A stretch of DNA of 64,000 nt from Dyadobacter sp. CY356 (GTDB lineage Bacteria > Bacteroidota > Bacteroidia > Cytophagales > Spirosomataceae). Positions 26,326 to 35,707 of this stretch are shown one piece after another (within the stretch, counting starts at the first letter, position 1; each line of letters begins with the position of its first letter). The stretch lies in NCBI RefSeq assembly GCF_021440195.1, contig NZ_JAJTSZ010000002.1, forward strand, positions 62,001 through 126,000. Reading direction: 5' to 3'. Under the pieces are notes generated by a model. The model was not told where the DNA came from. It saw only the letters and a program-made list of their open reading frames with translations, and ran no database searches. The translations under genes and the position numbers were made by a program.

Positions 26326-27690
26326 ATGATAACCAATCTTCAAAACTTATGGAAGTTTTACCTGATGACTCTATTGATCACCGGTATACCCAGGTTATCA
26401 ATAGCTCAGGGAGGAGTGCTGCAATCCTACATTAAACAAGGTTTGGAAAACAACCAAGGTCTGAAACAACAGAAATTTCTTTTACAGAAGAATATGTTTG
26501 CGCTGAAAGAAGCTAAAACATTTTTCCTTCCTGAGGTTAATTTTAGTGGTAACTACCTGGATTCCAGGGGTGGGCGAAAGATTAATCTTCCTATTGGAGA
26601 TTTACTGAATCCGGTTTATAATTCTCTGAACCAACTCACCAACTCGTCCGCATTTCCGGAAGTCAAAAACATCAGCCAAACGTTTAATCCGAACAATTAT
26701 TATGACGCTAAATTCAGAACTTCCATTCCGATCTTTGATGCTGAAATCATTTATAACAGCCGGATCAGAAAGGAGGAAATCAATTTTCAACAAGCGGAGA
26801 TAGACGTATACAAACGTGAGTTGGTCAAAGACATTCAACTTGGTTACTATGCCTATCAACAGACACTGGAATCGATCAGGATTTTAGAAAATGCTGAAAT
26901 TCTGGCGCAGGAAAACCTTCGTTACAATCAGACGTTGGTTAAAAATGACAAGGCGATCAGAACTGCGGTAAGTCGGGCAGAAAATGAACTGATTGGTTTA
27001 AAGGCCAGATTGGAAGATGCTAAATACCAGTCTGTTAATGCGGCTGCCTATTTTAATTTTATATTGAACCAGCCATTTGATACAAAAATTGAAATACCTC
27101 AGCATCAACAGATAATGGTTGATACAGATGGAACAGCATCCGGACGGAGAGAAGAATTAACCAAACTTGCAACTTTGCAGGATATCAATTCACTATCATT
27201 ACAACTTGCAAAATCCGCACGTCTTCCCAAACTTTCTACATTCATTGATCTGGGTTCTCAGGGAGATTTTCTAAAATTCAACAACACAACCCGTTATTAT
27301 CTTTTTGGCGTGACTCTCACCTGGCAGGTATTTGCGGCTAACAGGACATTCTACAAAGCGCAACAAGCTGAATACCAGATCAAAGCCACTGTGGAGCAAA
27401 TAAATCAGGTTGAGCAGCAGCTTCAATTACAGGCAGAGACGGCAATGAATAAACTTAGTTCTGCAAAACAAATTTACGAAGCGTCAAAAAGCCAGACTGT
27501 TTTATCCGAACAATACTATCAGGATCAGCGGAAGTTATACCGGGAAGGCCAGCTGTTATATCTGGAATTGCTCGATGCGCAGAACAGGCTGATAAGTGAT
27601 CAGTTACAGCAAAGTATTTCTTATTTGAATGTACAAAACCGCGCTGTCGAACTCGAAAGAGCAAGAGCCAGCTATCCACTTTCTAACTAA
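26326..27690 (+). CDS. TolC-family outer membrane efflux protein
   Basis: Outer-membrane channel of an RND pump, 454 aa, with a signal peptide (LMTLLITGIPRLSIAQ). Two long alpha-helical hairpin halves, typical of TolC/OEP, are visible: LREL-like helices around 150-240 (QQTLESIRILENAEILAQENL) and 350-440 (QQLQLQAETAMNKLSSAKQIYEASKSQ). First gene of a three-gene operon, placed before the adaptor, whereas in many systems it is last. Gap to the next gene is 8 bp. Confidence 0.9.
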   Translation: MITNLQNLWKFYLMTLLITGIPRLSIAQGGVLQSYIKQGLENNQGLKQQKFLLQKNMFALKEAKTFFLPEVNFSGNYLDSRGGRKINLPIGDLLNPVYNSLNQLTNSSAFPEVKNISQTFNPNNYYDAKFRTSIPIFDAEIIYNSRIRKEEINFQQAEIDVYKRELVKDIQLGYYAYQQTLESIRILENAEILAQENLRYNQTLVKNDKAIRTAVSRAENELIGLKARLEDAKYQSVNAAAYFNFILNQPFDTKIEIPQHQQIMVDTDGTASGRREELTKLATLQDINSLSLQLAKSARLPKLSTFIDLGSQGDFLKFNNTTRYYLFGVTLTWQVFAANRTFYKAQQAEYQIKATVEQINQVEQQLQLQAETAMNKLSSAKQIYEASKSQTVLSEQYYQDQRKLYREGQLLYLELLDAQNRLISDQLQQSISYLNVQNRAVELERARASYPLSN

Positions 27691-27698
27691 AAACGAAC

Positions 27699-28742
27699 AT
27701 GAAAACGATCTTTAAAATAAATCCGGTCATTATATTACTCTCTGCGACCCTTTTTATGACGGCTTGTAAAGAGAACGCAAAACCAGAAAAAACAGATAGT
27801 ACTATTCCCGTTAAAATCATAAACTCAGCATCTCTGAATCAGGTTCAGGCAGTGGAAACTTCCGGACTGTTATCATCCGAAAACGAAGCCAGATTATCTT
27901 TTAAGGTGGGTGGGATTATTAGGCAAATTCTGGTAAAAGAAGGAGACAGAGTGCGTAAGGGACAGCTATTGGCCACATTGAATACCACAGAAATAGCTGC
28001 ACAGATGAGCCTTGCAGAAGAAAATTATCTGAAAGCAAAACGTGATGCCCAGCGTACACAAAATCTTTACCGGGATAGTGTGAATACCAAAGAACAGCTG
28101 CAAAACAGCCAGACGAATCTTGCCATTACTGAAAAGCAAATGGAGATTTCCCGCTTCAATCTTTCTCACGCCAGTATCGTTGCACCGGCGGACGGTGTGG
28201 TGATAAAAAAACTGGTAAATGCCGGTGAACAAATTGACGGCGGTGCTCCTGTTTTATTTATCAGCGGTGTCAATAACAATGATTGGGTTATAAAATGCGG
28301 GTTGACCGATAAAGACTGGACAAGATTAAAAGGTAATGAAAAAGCTGAAATAACTTTCGATGCATTTCCTCAAACATTCACGGGGAGCGTAAAAACCCTG
28401 GCCCAGGGAAGTGAGATCTCTTCGGGATTATTCCAGGTGGAAATCCGGGTCGATAAGCAAAATGTGAAGCTGGTCAACGGACTTTTTGCCAAGGTCAGTA
28501 TTTATCCAAATGAAAAAACAGACATGGTTTCCATACCATTTGATGCGTTGATCGAAGGTGAAAATGACAGTGCTTTTGTTTTCGTAGCCAATGGAAACGT
28601 GGCGGCAAAGAAAGCTGTGAAAGTGGCATACCTGGAAGGCAGCAAGGCATTTATTTTATCGGGAATAGGCACCGGCGAAAAGGTTATCAGAGAAGGATCT
28701 GCTTATCTGGCAAACGGTTCGGTAATTAAAATAGTCCAATAA
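27699..28742 (+). CDS. RND efflux periplasmic adaptor (membrane fusion protein)
   Basis: Periplasmic adaptor lipoprotein, 347 aa; the signal ends in the lipobox FMTAC. Order of parts: barrel-sandwich half (ARLSFKVGGIIRQILVKEGDRVRKGQLLATL), alpha-hairpin (about 95-145), second lipoyl half (ASIVAPADGVVIKKLVNAGEQI), beta-barrel and membrane-proximal domains. It bridges the inner-membrane pump at 28761 and the TolC-like channel at 26326. Confidence 0.93.
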   Translation: MKTIFKINPVIILLSATLFMTACKENAKPEKTDSTIPVKIINSASLNQVQAVETSGLLSSENEARLSFKVGGIIRQILVKEGDRVRKGQLLATLNTTEIAAQMSLAEENYLKAKRDAQRTQNLYRDSVNTKEQLQNSQTNLAITEKQMEISRFNLSHASIVAPADGVVIKKLVNAGEQIDGGAPVLFISGVNNNDWVIKCGLTDKDWTRLKGNEKAEITFDAFPQTFTGSVKTLAQGSEISSGLFQVEIRVDKQNVKLVNGLFAKVSIYPNEKTDMVSIPFDALIEGENDSAFVFVANGNVAAKKAVKVAYLEGSKAFILSGIGTGEKVIREGSAYLANGSVIKIVQ

Positions 28743-28760
28743 TATTTTAAACAGGAAATC

Positions 28761-31700
28761 ATGAAATTACCAGCATTTGCCGTTAAAAATTACCAGTTCA
28801 CTCTGGTCGTTTTCATTGCGGTTTTGGCTTTGGGTGTTTATTCACTTTTTACCATGCCCCGCAGTGAAGATCCGGACACGCATTCTCCTCAGTTTACGGT
28901 TGTGGTCATTTATCCAGGAACCAGTCCGAAGGATATGGAACAGCTGGTGGTTGATCCGATGGAAAAAAAGATCAATGAAATGGATGACATCAAACATGTC
29001 ATCACCGATATCAGGGATGGGCTTGCGGTAATGCAGGTGATCTACAAATACAGTTCCGATCCGGATACAAAGTATCAGGAACTGGTACGGGAAGTTAATA
29101 GTTTGAAAAGCTCGCTCCCGGCTGATATTAACGACATCCGTATCAATAAACTGATACCGTCTGATGTGAGTATTTATCAGTTCGCTTTAATTAGTGAAAA
29201 TGCTTCTTACGCACAAATGAAGGCTTATTCCAAAGCATTTAAAGAGCGCATGGAAAAAATTAAAACACTTAAAAAAGTGGAGTTTTCAGGAGTGCCTGAA
29301 CGCCAGGTTAAGGTCAGTTTAAATCTTCAGAAAATTGCGAGACAAAATCTGACACAAAACCAGGTTATTGCCGCTTTACAAAGTGAAAATATCAATATTC
29401 CCGGCGGAAGCATAACCATGGCTTCTAAAAAACTCAATATAAAAACCAGTGGAAACTACCGCACGCTTGATGAAGTGAGCAATACGGTCGTCTCTTCATT
29501 TGGTGGGAAAATTGTATATCTCAAAGATGTGGCCGATATCAAAATGGGTTATGATGACGAGACGCATATTACCCGTCTGAATGGTTTCAGATGTAGTTTT
29601 TTAAGTTTTAGTCAGAAAGAAGGAGAAAATATTATTGCAGTGAAAGATCAGGTTGAGCCGGCTATTGCACAGTTCAAAAAAGAATTGCCATCCAATATTG
29701 ATCTGATCAAAGTTTTTGACCAGGCAAATAGTGTTGATATCCGCTTGTCTCATTTTGCCAGAGATTTCGGTATCGCCATTCTTTTGGTATTGCTGACATT
29801 GCTGCCTTTGGGTACCCGTGCATCACTCGTTGTTATGATCTCAATTCCGCTTTCATTGTCTATCGGTCTGACTATCATGAACTTGCTGGGTTATAATATC
29901 AATCAGCTTAGTATTGTCGGTATGATCGTAGCACTCGGGATTCTGGTTGATGACAGCATTGTGGTGGTTGAAAATATTGAGCGCTATTTACGCATGGGTT
30001 ACAATCGGATTGATGCGTCCATAAAAGCTTCAACCCAGATCAGTATGGCGGTGGTGGGCTGTACCATTCTTCTGATCTTTGCTTTTTTACCACTGACATT
30101 TCTACCCGAGGGAGCCGGAGATTTTATCAGAAGTCTGCCATTGTCGGTCATCACAACGGTCTTTGCTTCCATGTTGGTTTCGCTTACAATTGTTCCGTTT
30201 TTATCGAGTATCATTTTAAAACCGCACGCCAGTGCTGATGGAAATTTTTTACTGAGAGCGATGAAAAAAGGTATTCATAAAACCTACGGAAGTTTGCTGG
30301 ACCGTGCTTTGAAAATGCCGGTTGTAACCTTGATTTTGGCAGGTTTGCTCTTTGCCGGTTCTATTGCGCTGGTACCTTTGATCGGAAGTAGTTTATTCCC
30401 GAAATCTGAAAAGCCAATGTTTTTAGTCGATATAGAGACGCCGCAGGGTACCAATCTGAAAAAAACAAATCAGGTTACGCGTTATGTCGAATCGGTTTTG
30501 AAACAGGAGCCTCTGATTACTTCATTTGCCACGAATGTCGGAAAAGGAAATCCAAGGATATACTACAACGTAGTTCCCCGTAACGAAAGTGAAAACTTTG
30601 CCGAGATTTTTGTTCAGGTTGAAGGACTGGAAACTTCCGAAAAAGTGGAAGTGATTGAAAGGTTAAGAAAAAAGCTGGAACGATATCCGGGAGCGGAAAT
30701 CAAAGTCAAAGATTTTGAACAAGGGCCGCCTTTGGAAGCGCCGCTTGCTTACCGGATTTATGGCGACAATCTTGACGATTTGCGGAAGACAGCTTTCAAA
30801 GTTGCAGCATTGTTGTCAAAAGTGGATGGAACGATTTACGTTAACAATCCGCTGCTTGTTCAACCGACGGATTTGAAAGTCAGCGTAAATAAAGAAAAGG
30901 CCGGAACACTCGGCGTACTGTCTTCCGATATTGACCGCACTGTAAGATTGGGTGCGGCTGGTTTGAACGTAGCCACTTACAGAGAAGATGTTGGAAAAGC
31001 GGACAATTATAATGTCAATGTTTCTATCGCCAGAAATAGCGCGATTCAGGATTACAGCATGTTTGATAAATTGTATGTTACTTCTTCGACCGGAGCCAAC
31101 ATTCCGTTAAAAAACATTGCGACAATCGGTCTGGAAAGCTCCCCAAATCAGATCCGGCATTATGATAAGGACAGATATGTAACTGTTTCGTCATTTGTAA
31201 AACCCGGATACAATGTGCACCAGCTGGATGAAAATATTACTGCCCAGCTTAATAACTTCAAATTTGAAAAGGGACAGACTTTCACGGTTTCCGGAGAAAA
31301 GGAAAGCAAAGACGAAAGTTTTGGCGGACTGGGTATGATCATCATCATTACCATTTTCGGATTTCTGGGTGTTCTGATCCTGGAATTCAAAACCTTCAAA
31401 AGCATCCTGATCGTCTTATCCGTTATTCCACTAGGGATCATGGGCGGTTTGGTCATGCTTTTCCTTACTGGTGAAACATTATCTTTTACGGCCACCATCG
31501 GATTTATAGCATTGGTTGGAATTGAAGTAAAAAACTCTTTGCTGGTTGTAGATTTTACAAACCAGCTGCGGGCGCAGGGGATGGGAATTCAGGAAGCAAT
31601 TATTGAAGCGGGTGAAGTTCGTTTTGTTCCGATTCTATTAACTTCTCTGACGGCGATTGGCGGTTTGCTTCCACTCGTAATTGAGTATAGTGCGTTGTAT

Positions 31701-31850
31701 TCGCCACTTGCGTTGGTACTTATCGGTGGTTTAATCAGCTCGACGTTACTTTCCCGGCTGGTTACTCCGGTGATGTACAAGCTTTTGCCACCAACCGTAC
31801 TTATGGAAAAAGAGGAAGAAATTATACAGCCAGAGCTGGTTATGCATTGA
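28761..31850 (+). CDS. RND-family efflux permease (HAE1 type)
   Basis: Inner-membrane proton-driven drug exporter of 1029 aa with the duplicated RND layout: TM1 at the N-terminus, large periplasmic loop, TM2-6, TM7, second loop, TM8-12. The proton-relay aspartates of TM4 are present (GILVDDSIVVVENIERYL) and the conserved Lys of TM10 (GIEVKNSLLVVDF). The sequence fits multidrug rather than metal (CusA) exporters, which carry other methionine-rich signatures. The drug specificity cannot be read. Controlled by the upstream TetR protein. Confidence 0.94.
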   Translation: MKLPAFAVKNYQFTLVVFIAVLALGVYSLFTMPRSEDPDTHSPQFTVVVIYPGTSPKDMEQLVVDPMEKKINEMDDIKHVITDIRDGLAVMQVIYKYSSDPDTKYQELVREVNSLKSSLPADINDIRINKLIPSDVSIYQFALISENASYAQMKAYSKAFKERMEKIKTLKKVEFSGVPERQVKVSLNLQKIARQNLTQNQVIAALQSENINIPGGSITMASKKLNIKTSGNYRTLDEVSNTVVSSFGGKIVYLKDVADIKMGYDDETHITRLNGFRCSFLSFSQKEGENIIAVKDQVEPAIAQFKKELPSNIDLIKVFDQANSVDIRLSHFARDFGIAILLVLLTLLPLGTRASLVVMISIPLSLSIGLTIMNLLGYNINQLSIVGMIVALGILVDDSIVVVENIERYLRMGYNRIDASIKASTQISMAVVGCTILLIFAFLPLTFLPEGAGDFIRSLPLSVITTVFASMLVSLTIVPFLSSIILKPHASADGNFLLRAMKKGIHKTYGSLLDRALKMPVVTLILAGLLFAGSIALVPLIGSSLFPKSEKPMFLVDIETPQGTNLKKTNQVTRYVESVLKQEPLITSFATNVGKGNPRIYYNVVPRNESENFAEIFVQVEGLETSEKVEVIERLRKKLERYPGAEIKVKDFEQGPPLEAPLAYRIYGDNLDDLRKTAFKVAALLSKVDGTIYVNNPLLVQPTDLKVSVNKEKAGTLGVLSSDIDRTVRLGAAGLNVATYREDVGKADNYNVNVSIARNSAIQDYSMFDKLYVTSSTGANIPLKNIATIGLESSPNQIRHYDKDRYVTVSSFVKPGYNVHQLDENITAQLNNFKFEKGQTFTVSGEKESKDESFGGLGMIIIITIFGFLGVLILEFKTFKSILIVLSVIPLGIMGGLVMLFLTGETLSFTATIGFIALVGIEVKNSLLVVDFTNQLRAQGMGIQEAIIEAGEVRFVPILLTSLTAIGGLLPLVIEYSALYSPLALVLIGGLISSTLLSRLVTPVMYKLLPPTVLMEKEEEIIQPELVMH

Positions 31851-31879
31851 AAAAAGTATTAGTTTGAATACTTGAAAAT

Positions 31880-31917
31880 TGTCCCGTGCCAGCAAATTAT
31901 TTTGCAGGCATGGGACA
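31880..31917 (+). terminator. Terminator of the efflux operon
   Basis: TGTCCCGTGCC pairs with GGCATGGGACA around a 16-nt AT-rich loop, followed by a short T-rich tract. Confidence 0.75.
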
Positions 31918-32008
31918 TTTACTTTGTTATATTATCAGTTTTTTGCGGTGGCAAATGCCTTTATAAATTTCAGTATTAATTATTTTTTCAAAAAGATTTC
32001 CAAAAAAC

Positions 32009-32057
32009 TTGCAATTTTAAAATCAATAAATTTACTTTGTCTATATATTTTATAGAC
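32009..32057 (+). promoter_or_regulatory. Sulfur-island promoter 1 with GTCTAT inverted repeat
   Basis: TTG (32009-32011), 20 bp, TTACTTTG (32032-32039), overlapping the 19-bp inverted repeat GTCTAT-ATATTTT-ATAGAC (32039-32057). Same geometry as at 35497, 46064 and 47418. The repeat spans the expected transcription start, a position suited to repression. Confidence 0.8.
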
Positions 32058-32068
32058 TTATGGCTTGA

Positions 32069-32164
32069 ACCACCCTTTGCCACGAGTATAACAAGAAATT
32101 ATTCGTTTATGAAAGCGATTATTTTACGCGATTTAAGTTTGTCCTCGATGACAAACAGGGTGGT
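32069..32164 (+). ncRNA. Leader RNA element 1 (ACCACC / GGTGGT pairing)
   Basis: ACCACC (32069-32074), embedded in AACCACCCT and flanked by TGGC/GCCA, is complementary to AGGGTGGT ending at 32164 inside leader ORF 1. Downstream, AAATATCCC (32240) can pair with GGGGTATTT (32319) around a GTAAATTT/AAATTTAC stem, a possible attenuator. Confidence 0.55.
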
Positions 32165-32207
32165 ATTCTTTCAGCAGTTCTTCCCGGAACCATGTTGTTG
32201 TTGCTAA
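32109..32207 (+). CDS. Leader peptide 1 ending in CCCC
   Basis: 32-residue ORF starting MKAIILRDLS, with the shared RVV segment (TNRVVFF) and ending PEP-CCCC, encoded TGT TGT TGT TGC directly before TAA. It begins 51 nt after the inverted repeat, as in the other leaders. Four Cys codons at the very end are the expected layout of a ribosome-stalling sensor for charged tRNA-Cys. It precedes the small membrane ORF, sterol-desaturase-like gene and sulfatase 1. Confidence 0.72.
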   Translation: MKAIILRDLSLSSMTNRVVFFQQFFPEPCCCC

Positions 32208-32355
32208 TCCCTTAATTCCCCATTTACATTTATCATCCAGAAATATCCCAGTCAGTACTGCTGTAAAGGAGTAAATTTTCGGTGGTTGTCAATTTTCAAA
32301 TTTACGGCATACTGTCCAGGGGTATTTTTGGAACTCATCATAATCTGGTATTCTC

Positions 32356-32475
32356 ATGACCACAGCTGACGTTGTTCTGCTCATTAAAAAAATTGCAATC
32401 GGAATTTTTCTAACAGTTGTTCCTTTCGTTCTCGTAGCCGGAGGTATCTGGCTTGCGTATAACCTTATTCGGTAG
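32356..32475 (+). CDS. 39-aa single-span membrane protein
   Basis: ATG at 32356, TAG at 32473. After a short polar start (MTTADVVLLIKK) one long helix follows (IAIGIFLTVVPFVLVAGGIW), then a short basic end (LAYNLIR). It lies between leader peptide 1 and the sterol-desaturase-like gene, 32 bp from the latter, so it belongs to that transcript. Unknown function; it might be an accessory subunit of the membrane oxygenase. Confidence 0.6.
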   Translation: MTTADVVLLIKKIAIGIFLTVVPFVLVAGGIWLAYNLIR

Positions 32476-32507
32476 CTTTTACTATTCACCAAAATATTTA
32501 CAACCAT

Positions 32508-33578
32508 ATGAAACTTGCAAAAGAGGACGCGCAAAAACTGACGCGCGACGGTCTGGTTAGCGTCGGATTATATCTGGCACCCATCGTTTTAATGTTTGGC
32601 GCATTTTATTTAACAGATTATAAACCATGGCTGGGCAGTAATGAGCTGCCGTTTAAAGTACCACATTTTATTGAGGGAATTTTCAAAAACCTGAGTTCCT
32701 GGGGATTGCCTGTTATCATTCTTGTAATCGGTGTTATTGAACTTTTTGCAGGACTTTATGAAAACAAGTGGACAAAAAATGAACGAACGCTTGACATTGT
32801 ATGCTTCATTTTACCCAAAATTATAATTGCTCCGGTCGTTGCTTATTATAGTCTTGAACTGTTACCAAGAATTTTACCAGATTCAAAAGGAAGTTTTTCC
32901 TGGGTTCCGTTTTGGTGGGCTTTTGCGATAATCGCTGTTGCCGATGACCTGACACAGTACTGGTATCACCGCCTGCATCACCAGCTTCCATGGTTATGGC
33001 GTTTTCACCGTACACATCACAGCGCGCCCTATATGGGCATGGCAATGGCCGGCAGACAGAATATCATTTACACGATTTTCTTTTCACAAACTTATCTGAC
33101 CGTTGCACTAACTTATGTTGGTTTGGGATATGCAGCTTTGTTTGTAAAAGTGATCAAGTCGCTGATTACTACGGGTGCTCATTCAAGCATTCCCTGGGAC
33201 AAACCGTTTTACACGATCAAATGGCTTCATCCGGTTGGTTGGGTTTTGGAAAGATTTATCTCCACACCGGCTACACATCAGGCGCATCATGCAGACACGA
33301 CGGATGACGGAGTTGGTCATTATAAAGGTAATTTTGGTAATATGTTTTTCCTTTGGGACATCATTTTTGGAACTGGTATCATCACCAGAAAATATCCGAC
33401 TTCATTTGGTATCAAACATTATAAAGAAGAAGAGTGGTATGCCCAATTGATCTGGCCGATTCTAAAATCCAATAAAGAAGGCAGCGAATTGTCAGCTAAC
33501 GGACCGATGGTGGGAGACGTGGAGCATGATACCATTATTATTGAGCCGCTTCCTCTGGAAACCAGAGTAGCAAGTTAA
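32508..33578 (+). CDS. Sterol desaturase / fatty acid hydroxylase family protein
   Basis: Integral-membrane di-iron oxygenase of 356 aa. The His clusters of the superfamily are visible: HRLHH, HRTHH, an intermediate GAHSS and the C-terminal HQAHH with nearby HADT; together they form the eight-His metal site. Four or more membrane helices lie before and between them. These enzymes hydroxylate or desaturate sterols, lipids or carotenoids. Here it is in one unit with a sulfatase and a cysteine-rich leader, so a sulfated lipid or sterol-like substrate, or a sulfolipid pathway, is an inference worth testing. Confidence 0.88.
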   Translation: MKLAKEDAQKLTRDGLVSVGLYLAPIVLMFGAFYLTDYKPWLGSNELPFKVPHFIEGIFKNLSSWGLPVIILVIGVIELFAGLYENKWTKNERTLDIVCFILPKIIIAPVVAYYSLELLPRILPDSKGSFSWVPFWWAFAIIAVADDLTQYWYHRLHHQLPWLWRFHRTHHSAPYMGMAMAGRQNIIYTIFFSQTYLTVALTYVGLGYAALFVKVIKSLITTGAHSSIPWDKPFYTIKWLHPVGWVLERFISTPATHQAHHADTTDDGVGHYKGNFGNMFFLWDIIFGTGIITRKYPTSFGIKHYKEEEWYAQLIWPILKSNKEGSELSANGPMVGDVEHDTIIIEPLPLETRVAS

Positions 33579-33597
33579 TAATCAGGCATATAATATT

Positions 33598-33634
33598 CCT
33601 GAGTTCGCATTGGGATATCCCTGAGCGAACTCAG
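33598..33634 (+). terminator. Hairpin between desaturase-like gene and sulfatase 1
   Basis: CCTGAGTTCGC and GCGAACTCAGG are exact complements around a 15-nt loop, followed by TATTTCG. The T tract is poor, so it may be an internal attenuator or mRNA-stabilising hairpin. Confidence 0.55.
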
Positions 33635-33687
33635 GTATTTCGATAAAAACCGGTTTTAAAATAATCTTTCAAATTAATAATTACACG

Positions 33688-35328
33688 ATGACCACCCGTT
33701 TTACCCGAATTTTAGTTCTCGCGTTGCTAATTACATCCCCGTCATTTTCGCAGAAGAAAAAGTCAAAAGCAGAACCTGCAAATACAAAACCCAACATCGT
33801 GCTGATCATGGCAGACGATCTTGGGTTTTCTGATATAGGGAGCTATGGTTCTGAAATTCAGACGCCTAATCTCGATAAACTGGCTGCTGAGGGCATTCGT
33901 TTCAGGCAGTTTTATAATAACGCGATTTGTGCCCCAACACGAGCCTCTTTGTTAAGCGGACAGTACCAGCATACAGCCGGAATGGGATATTTCAATATCA
34001 ATCTGGGCACACCCGCTTATCAGGGATTTTTGAGCAAACAAACCGTTTCTCTGGCTGAGGTATTAAAAGACGCTGGTTATAGTACACTCATGTCTGGCAA
34101 ATGGCATGTGGGAGATGATAGTACCAGTCAGTGGCCAAGAAAACGAGGTTTTGATCATTTTTATGGAAACATCGGCGGAGCAAGTGATTATTACGTGATC
34201 AAAAATCTTCCAAAAAAGCAACGCAGTTTTTTTGTAAAAGATGATAAGGTAGTCGATCCGGAAGATGAGGACAATTTCTATTATACCGACGAAATTGCTA
34301 AAAACGCGATCGGATTTTTGAAAGATCAGCTTCAGGAGCAGAAACCATTTTTTTTATATTTAGCTTTTACTTCACCGCACTGGCCTTTACAAGCCTGGCC
34401 AAAGGATATAAAAAAGTATGAAGGAAAATATGATATCGGCTGGGACTCGCTCAGAATCCTTCGTTTCAAGCGTCAGCAGGAATTAAATATTTTGGGTAAA
34501 GGCCAGAAGATCAGTATCAAAAACAGTGATTTGCCGGCCTGGAACAGTCTTACCTATGACGAACAAAAGTTATGGGCAAAAAAAATGGAAGTTTATGCAG
34601 CTCAGGTAGATAACCTGGACCAGAACATTGGAAAGGTGATCGACCATTTGAAAGAGTCAGGTCAGCTGGATAATACGATTATATTTTTCATATCTGATAA
34701 CGGCGCAGCGGGCGAGGATGTCGGACACGGTTTTAGCGGCCGGGCGGTAAGGAACTGGGGCCCTGTCGGCACCGCCGGTTCATACGATTCATACACCAGA
34801 ACATGGGCCTATGCGTCTAATACACCGCTTAAATCATTCAAAGGATTTCAATATGAGGGTGGGATCAGCAGTCCGTTTATCGCCCGTTTTCCTTCAAAGA
34901 TTGCCGCCGGAGGATTGATTGACGGAACAGCGCATTTGATTGATATCGCACCAACTTTATACGAAATTGCCGGAGCCAGATATCCGCAGAACTATAAGGG
35001 AAACACGATTCATCCATTGGCCGGTGAGAGTATTCTTCCGGCAATTTATGGAAAAGAATGGACCCGTTCAAAACCTATTTTCTGGGAAAGGGCAGGTAAC
35101 AAAGCGGTGAGAAAAGGGAAATGGAAACTTGTTTCTGTTCGGAGTGATTTATGGGAATTGTATGATATTGAGTCAGATAGGGGAGAAACTTCCAATGTAA
35201 TTAAGGATCACGCTGATGTAGCAGCAGAGTTGAAAGGATTATATGACACCTGGGCCAAAAGTGTCAAAGTTGAAGACTGGAATGTTATTGGCAAAGGGAA
35301 AGGATTTGAACCAAGCTTTAATCCCTGA
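33688..35328 (+). CDS. Sulfatase 1 (S1 family, arylsulfatase-like)
   Basis: Exported sulfatase of 546 aa with a signal peptide (ILVLALLITSPSFSQ). It hydrolyses sulfate esters with a formylglycine residue made from Cys81 in CAPTRASLLSG. Metal-binding Asp residues are in MADDLGFSDIG and ISDNGA; GKWHVG and the substrate His in SPHWPLQ are also present. It is a close paralogue of sulfatase 5 (48780): both share FYNN-ICAPTRASL, PAYQG and GFDHFYG. The maturation enzyme (FGE or anSME) is not in this window. Confidence 0.93.
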   Translation: MTTRFTRILVLALLITSPSFSQKKKSKAEPANTKPNIVLIMADDLGFSDIGSYGSEIQTPNLDKLAAEGIRFRQFYNNAICAPTRASLLSGQYQHTAGMGYFNINLGTPAYQGFLSKQTVSLAEVLKDAGYSTLMSGKWHVGDDSTSQWPRKRGFDHFYGNIGGASDYYVIKNLPKKQRSFFVKDDKVVDPEDEDNFYYTDEIAKNAIGFLKDQLQEQKPFFLYLAFTSPHWPLQAWPKDIKKYEGKYDIGWDSLRILRFKRQQELNILGKGQKISIKNSDLPAWNSLTYDEQKLWAKKMEVYAAQVDNLDQNIGKVIDHLKESGQLDNTIIFFISDNGAAGEDVGHGFSGRAVRNWGPVGTAGSYDSYTRTWAYASNTPLKSFKGFQYEGGISSPFIARFPSKIAAGGLIDGTAHLIDIAPTLYEIAGARYPQNYKGNTIHPLAGESILPAIYGKEWTRSKPIFWERAGNKAVRKGKWKLVSVRSDLWELYDIESDRGETSNVIKDHADVAAELKGLYDTWAKSVKVEDWNVIGKGKGFEPSFNP

Positions 35329-35337
35329 TTTGAAAAA

Positions 35338-35382
35338 GACACCAGCCCTTTGAATTTAAGCACGCGGGATAAGCTGGTCTCT
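35338..35382 (+). terminator. Weak terminator after sulfatase 1
   Basis: ACCAGC (35341) pairs with GCTGGT (35373), with flanking GA/TC pairs, then CTCTTTCC. Moderate support; it ends unit 1 before promoter 2. Confidence 0.45.
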
Positions 35383-35496
35383 TTCCAAAGGCTAACGGCT
35401 AAAAGCCAATAGCTTATTACTTCCCACATAATTTATATAATATTTCAGGGTAAATGTAAAATATTGTCAAACTTCCAGGGAATATTAAACCATTCA

Positions 35497-35546
35497 TTTG
35501 GTAAAGCCAAAAATATAAATTTACTTTGTCTATATAATTAATAGAC
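35497..35546 (+). promoter_or_regulatory. Sulfur-island promoter 2 with GTCTAT inverted repeat
   Basis: TTTG (35497-35500), 20 bp, TTACTTTG (35521-35528), then GTCTAT-ATAATTA-ATAGAC (35528-35546). Bases -10 to +20 are almost the same as in promoter 1 although the genes differ. Confidence 0.82.
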
Positions 35547-35560
35547 TTATAGTTTTATGT

Positions 35561-35655
35561 TGATTACCACCAGTCAATATACAACAGATCAATTGTTTAC
35601 TTATGAAAACAAATTCTTTACTACGTCCGCAGTACCATACTGCACCCCGGGTGGT
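35561..35655 (+). ncRNA. Leader RNA element 2
   Basis: ACCACC (35566-35571) sits in the loop TTACCACCAG closed by a 7-bp stem (ATGTTGA/TCAATAT). GGTGGT (35650-35655) lies in the leader ORF. After the ORF, GATTTCC-ACTTAC-GGAAATC forms a further hairpin near 35805-35824. Confidence 0.55.
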
Positions 35656-35707
35656 TACAATCATTTCTCCATCCTTCATGCACCGTTGTTGTCAACCTTG
35701 CTGTTAA
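35603..35707 (+). CDS. Leader peptide 2 ending in CC-QP-CC
   Basis: 34-residue ORF starting MKTNSLLRPQ, with the shared RVV (TAPRVVTII) and ending HR-CC-QP-CC before TAA. The Cys codons are TGT TGT ... TGC TGT. It starts 56 nt after the inverted repeat. The predicted mRNA continues to susC at 35932. Confidence 0.72.
   Translation: MKTNSLLRPQYHTAPRVVTIISPSFMHRCCQPCC

Noticed and set aside
32208..32355. Known SAM or other riboswitch in the unit 1 leader
   Set aside because: None of the core motifs I know for S-box, SAM-II or cobalamin riboswitches is present; the features fit a leader peptide instead.
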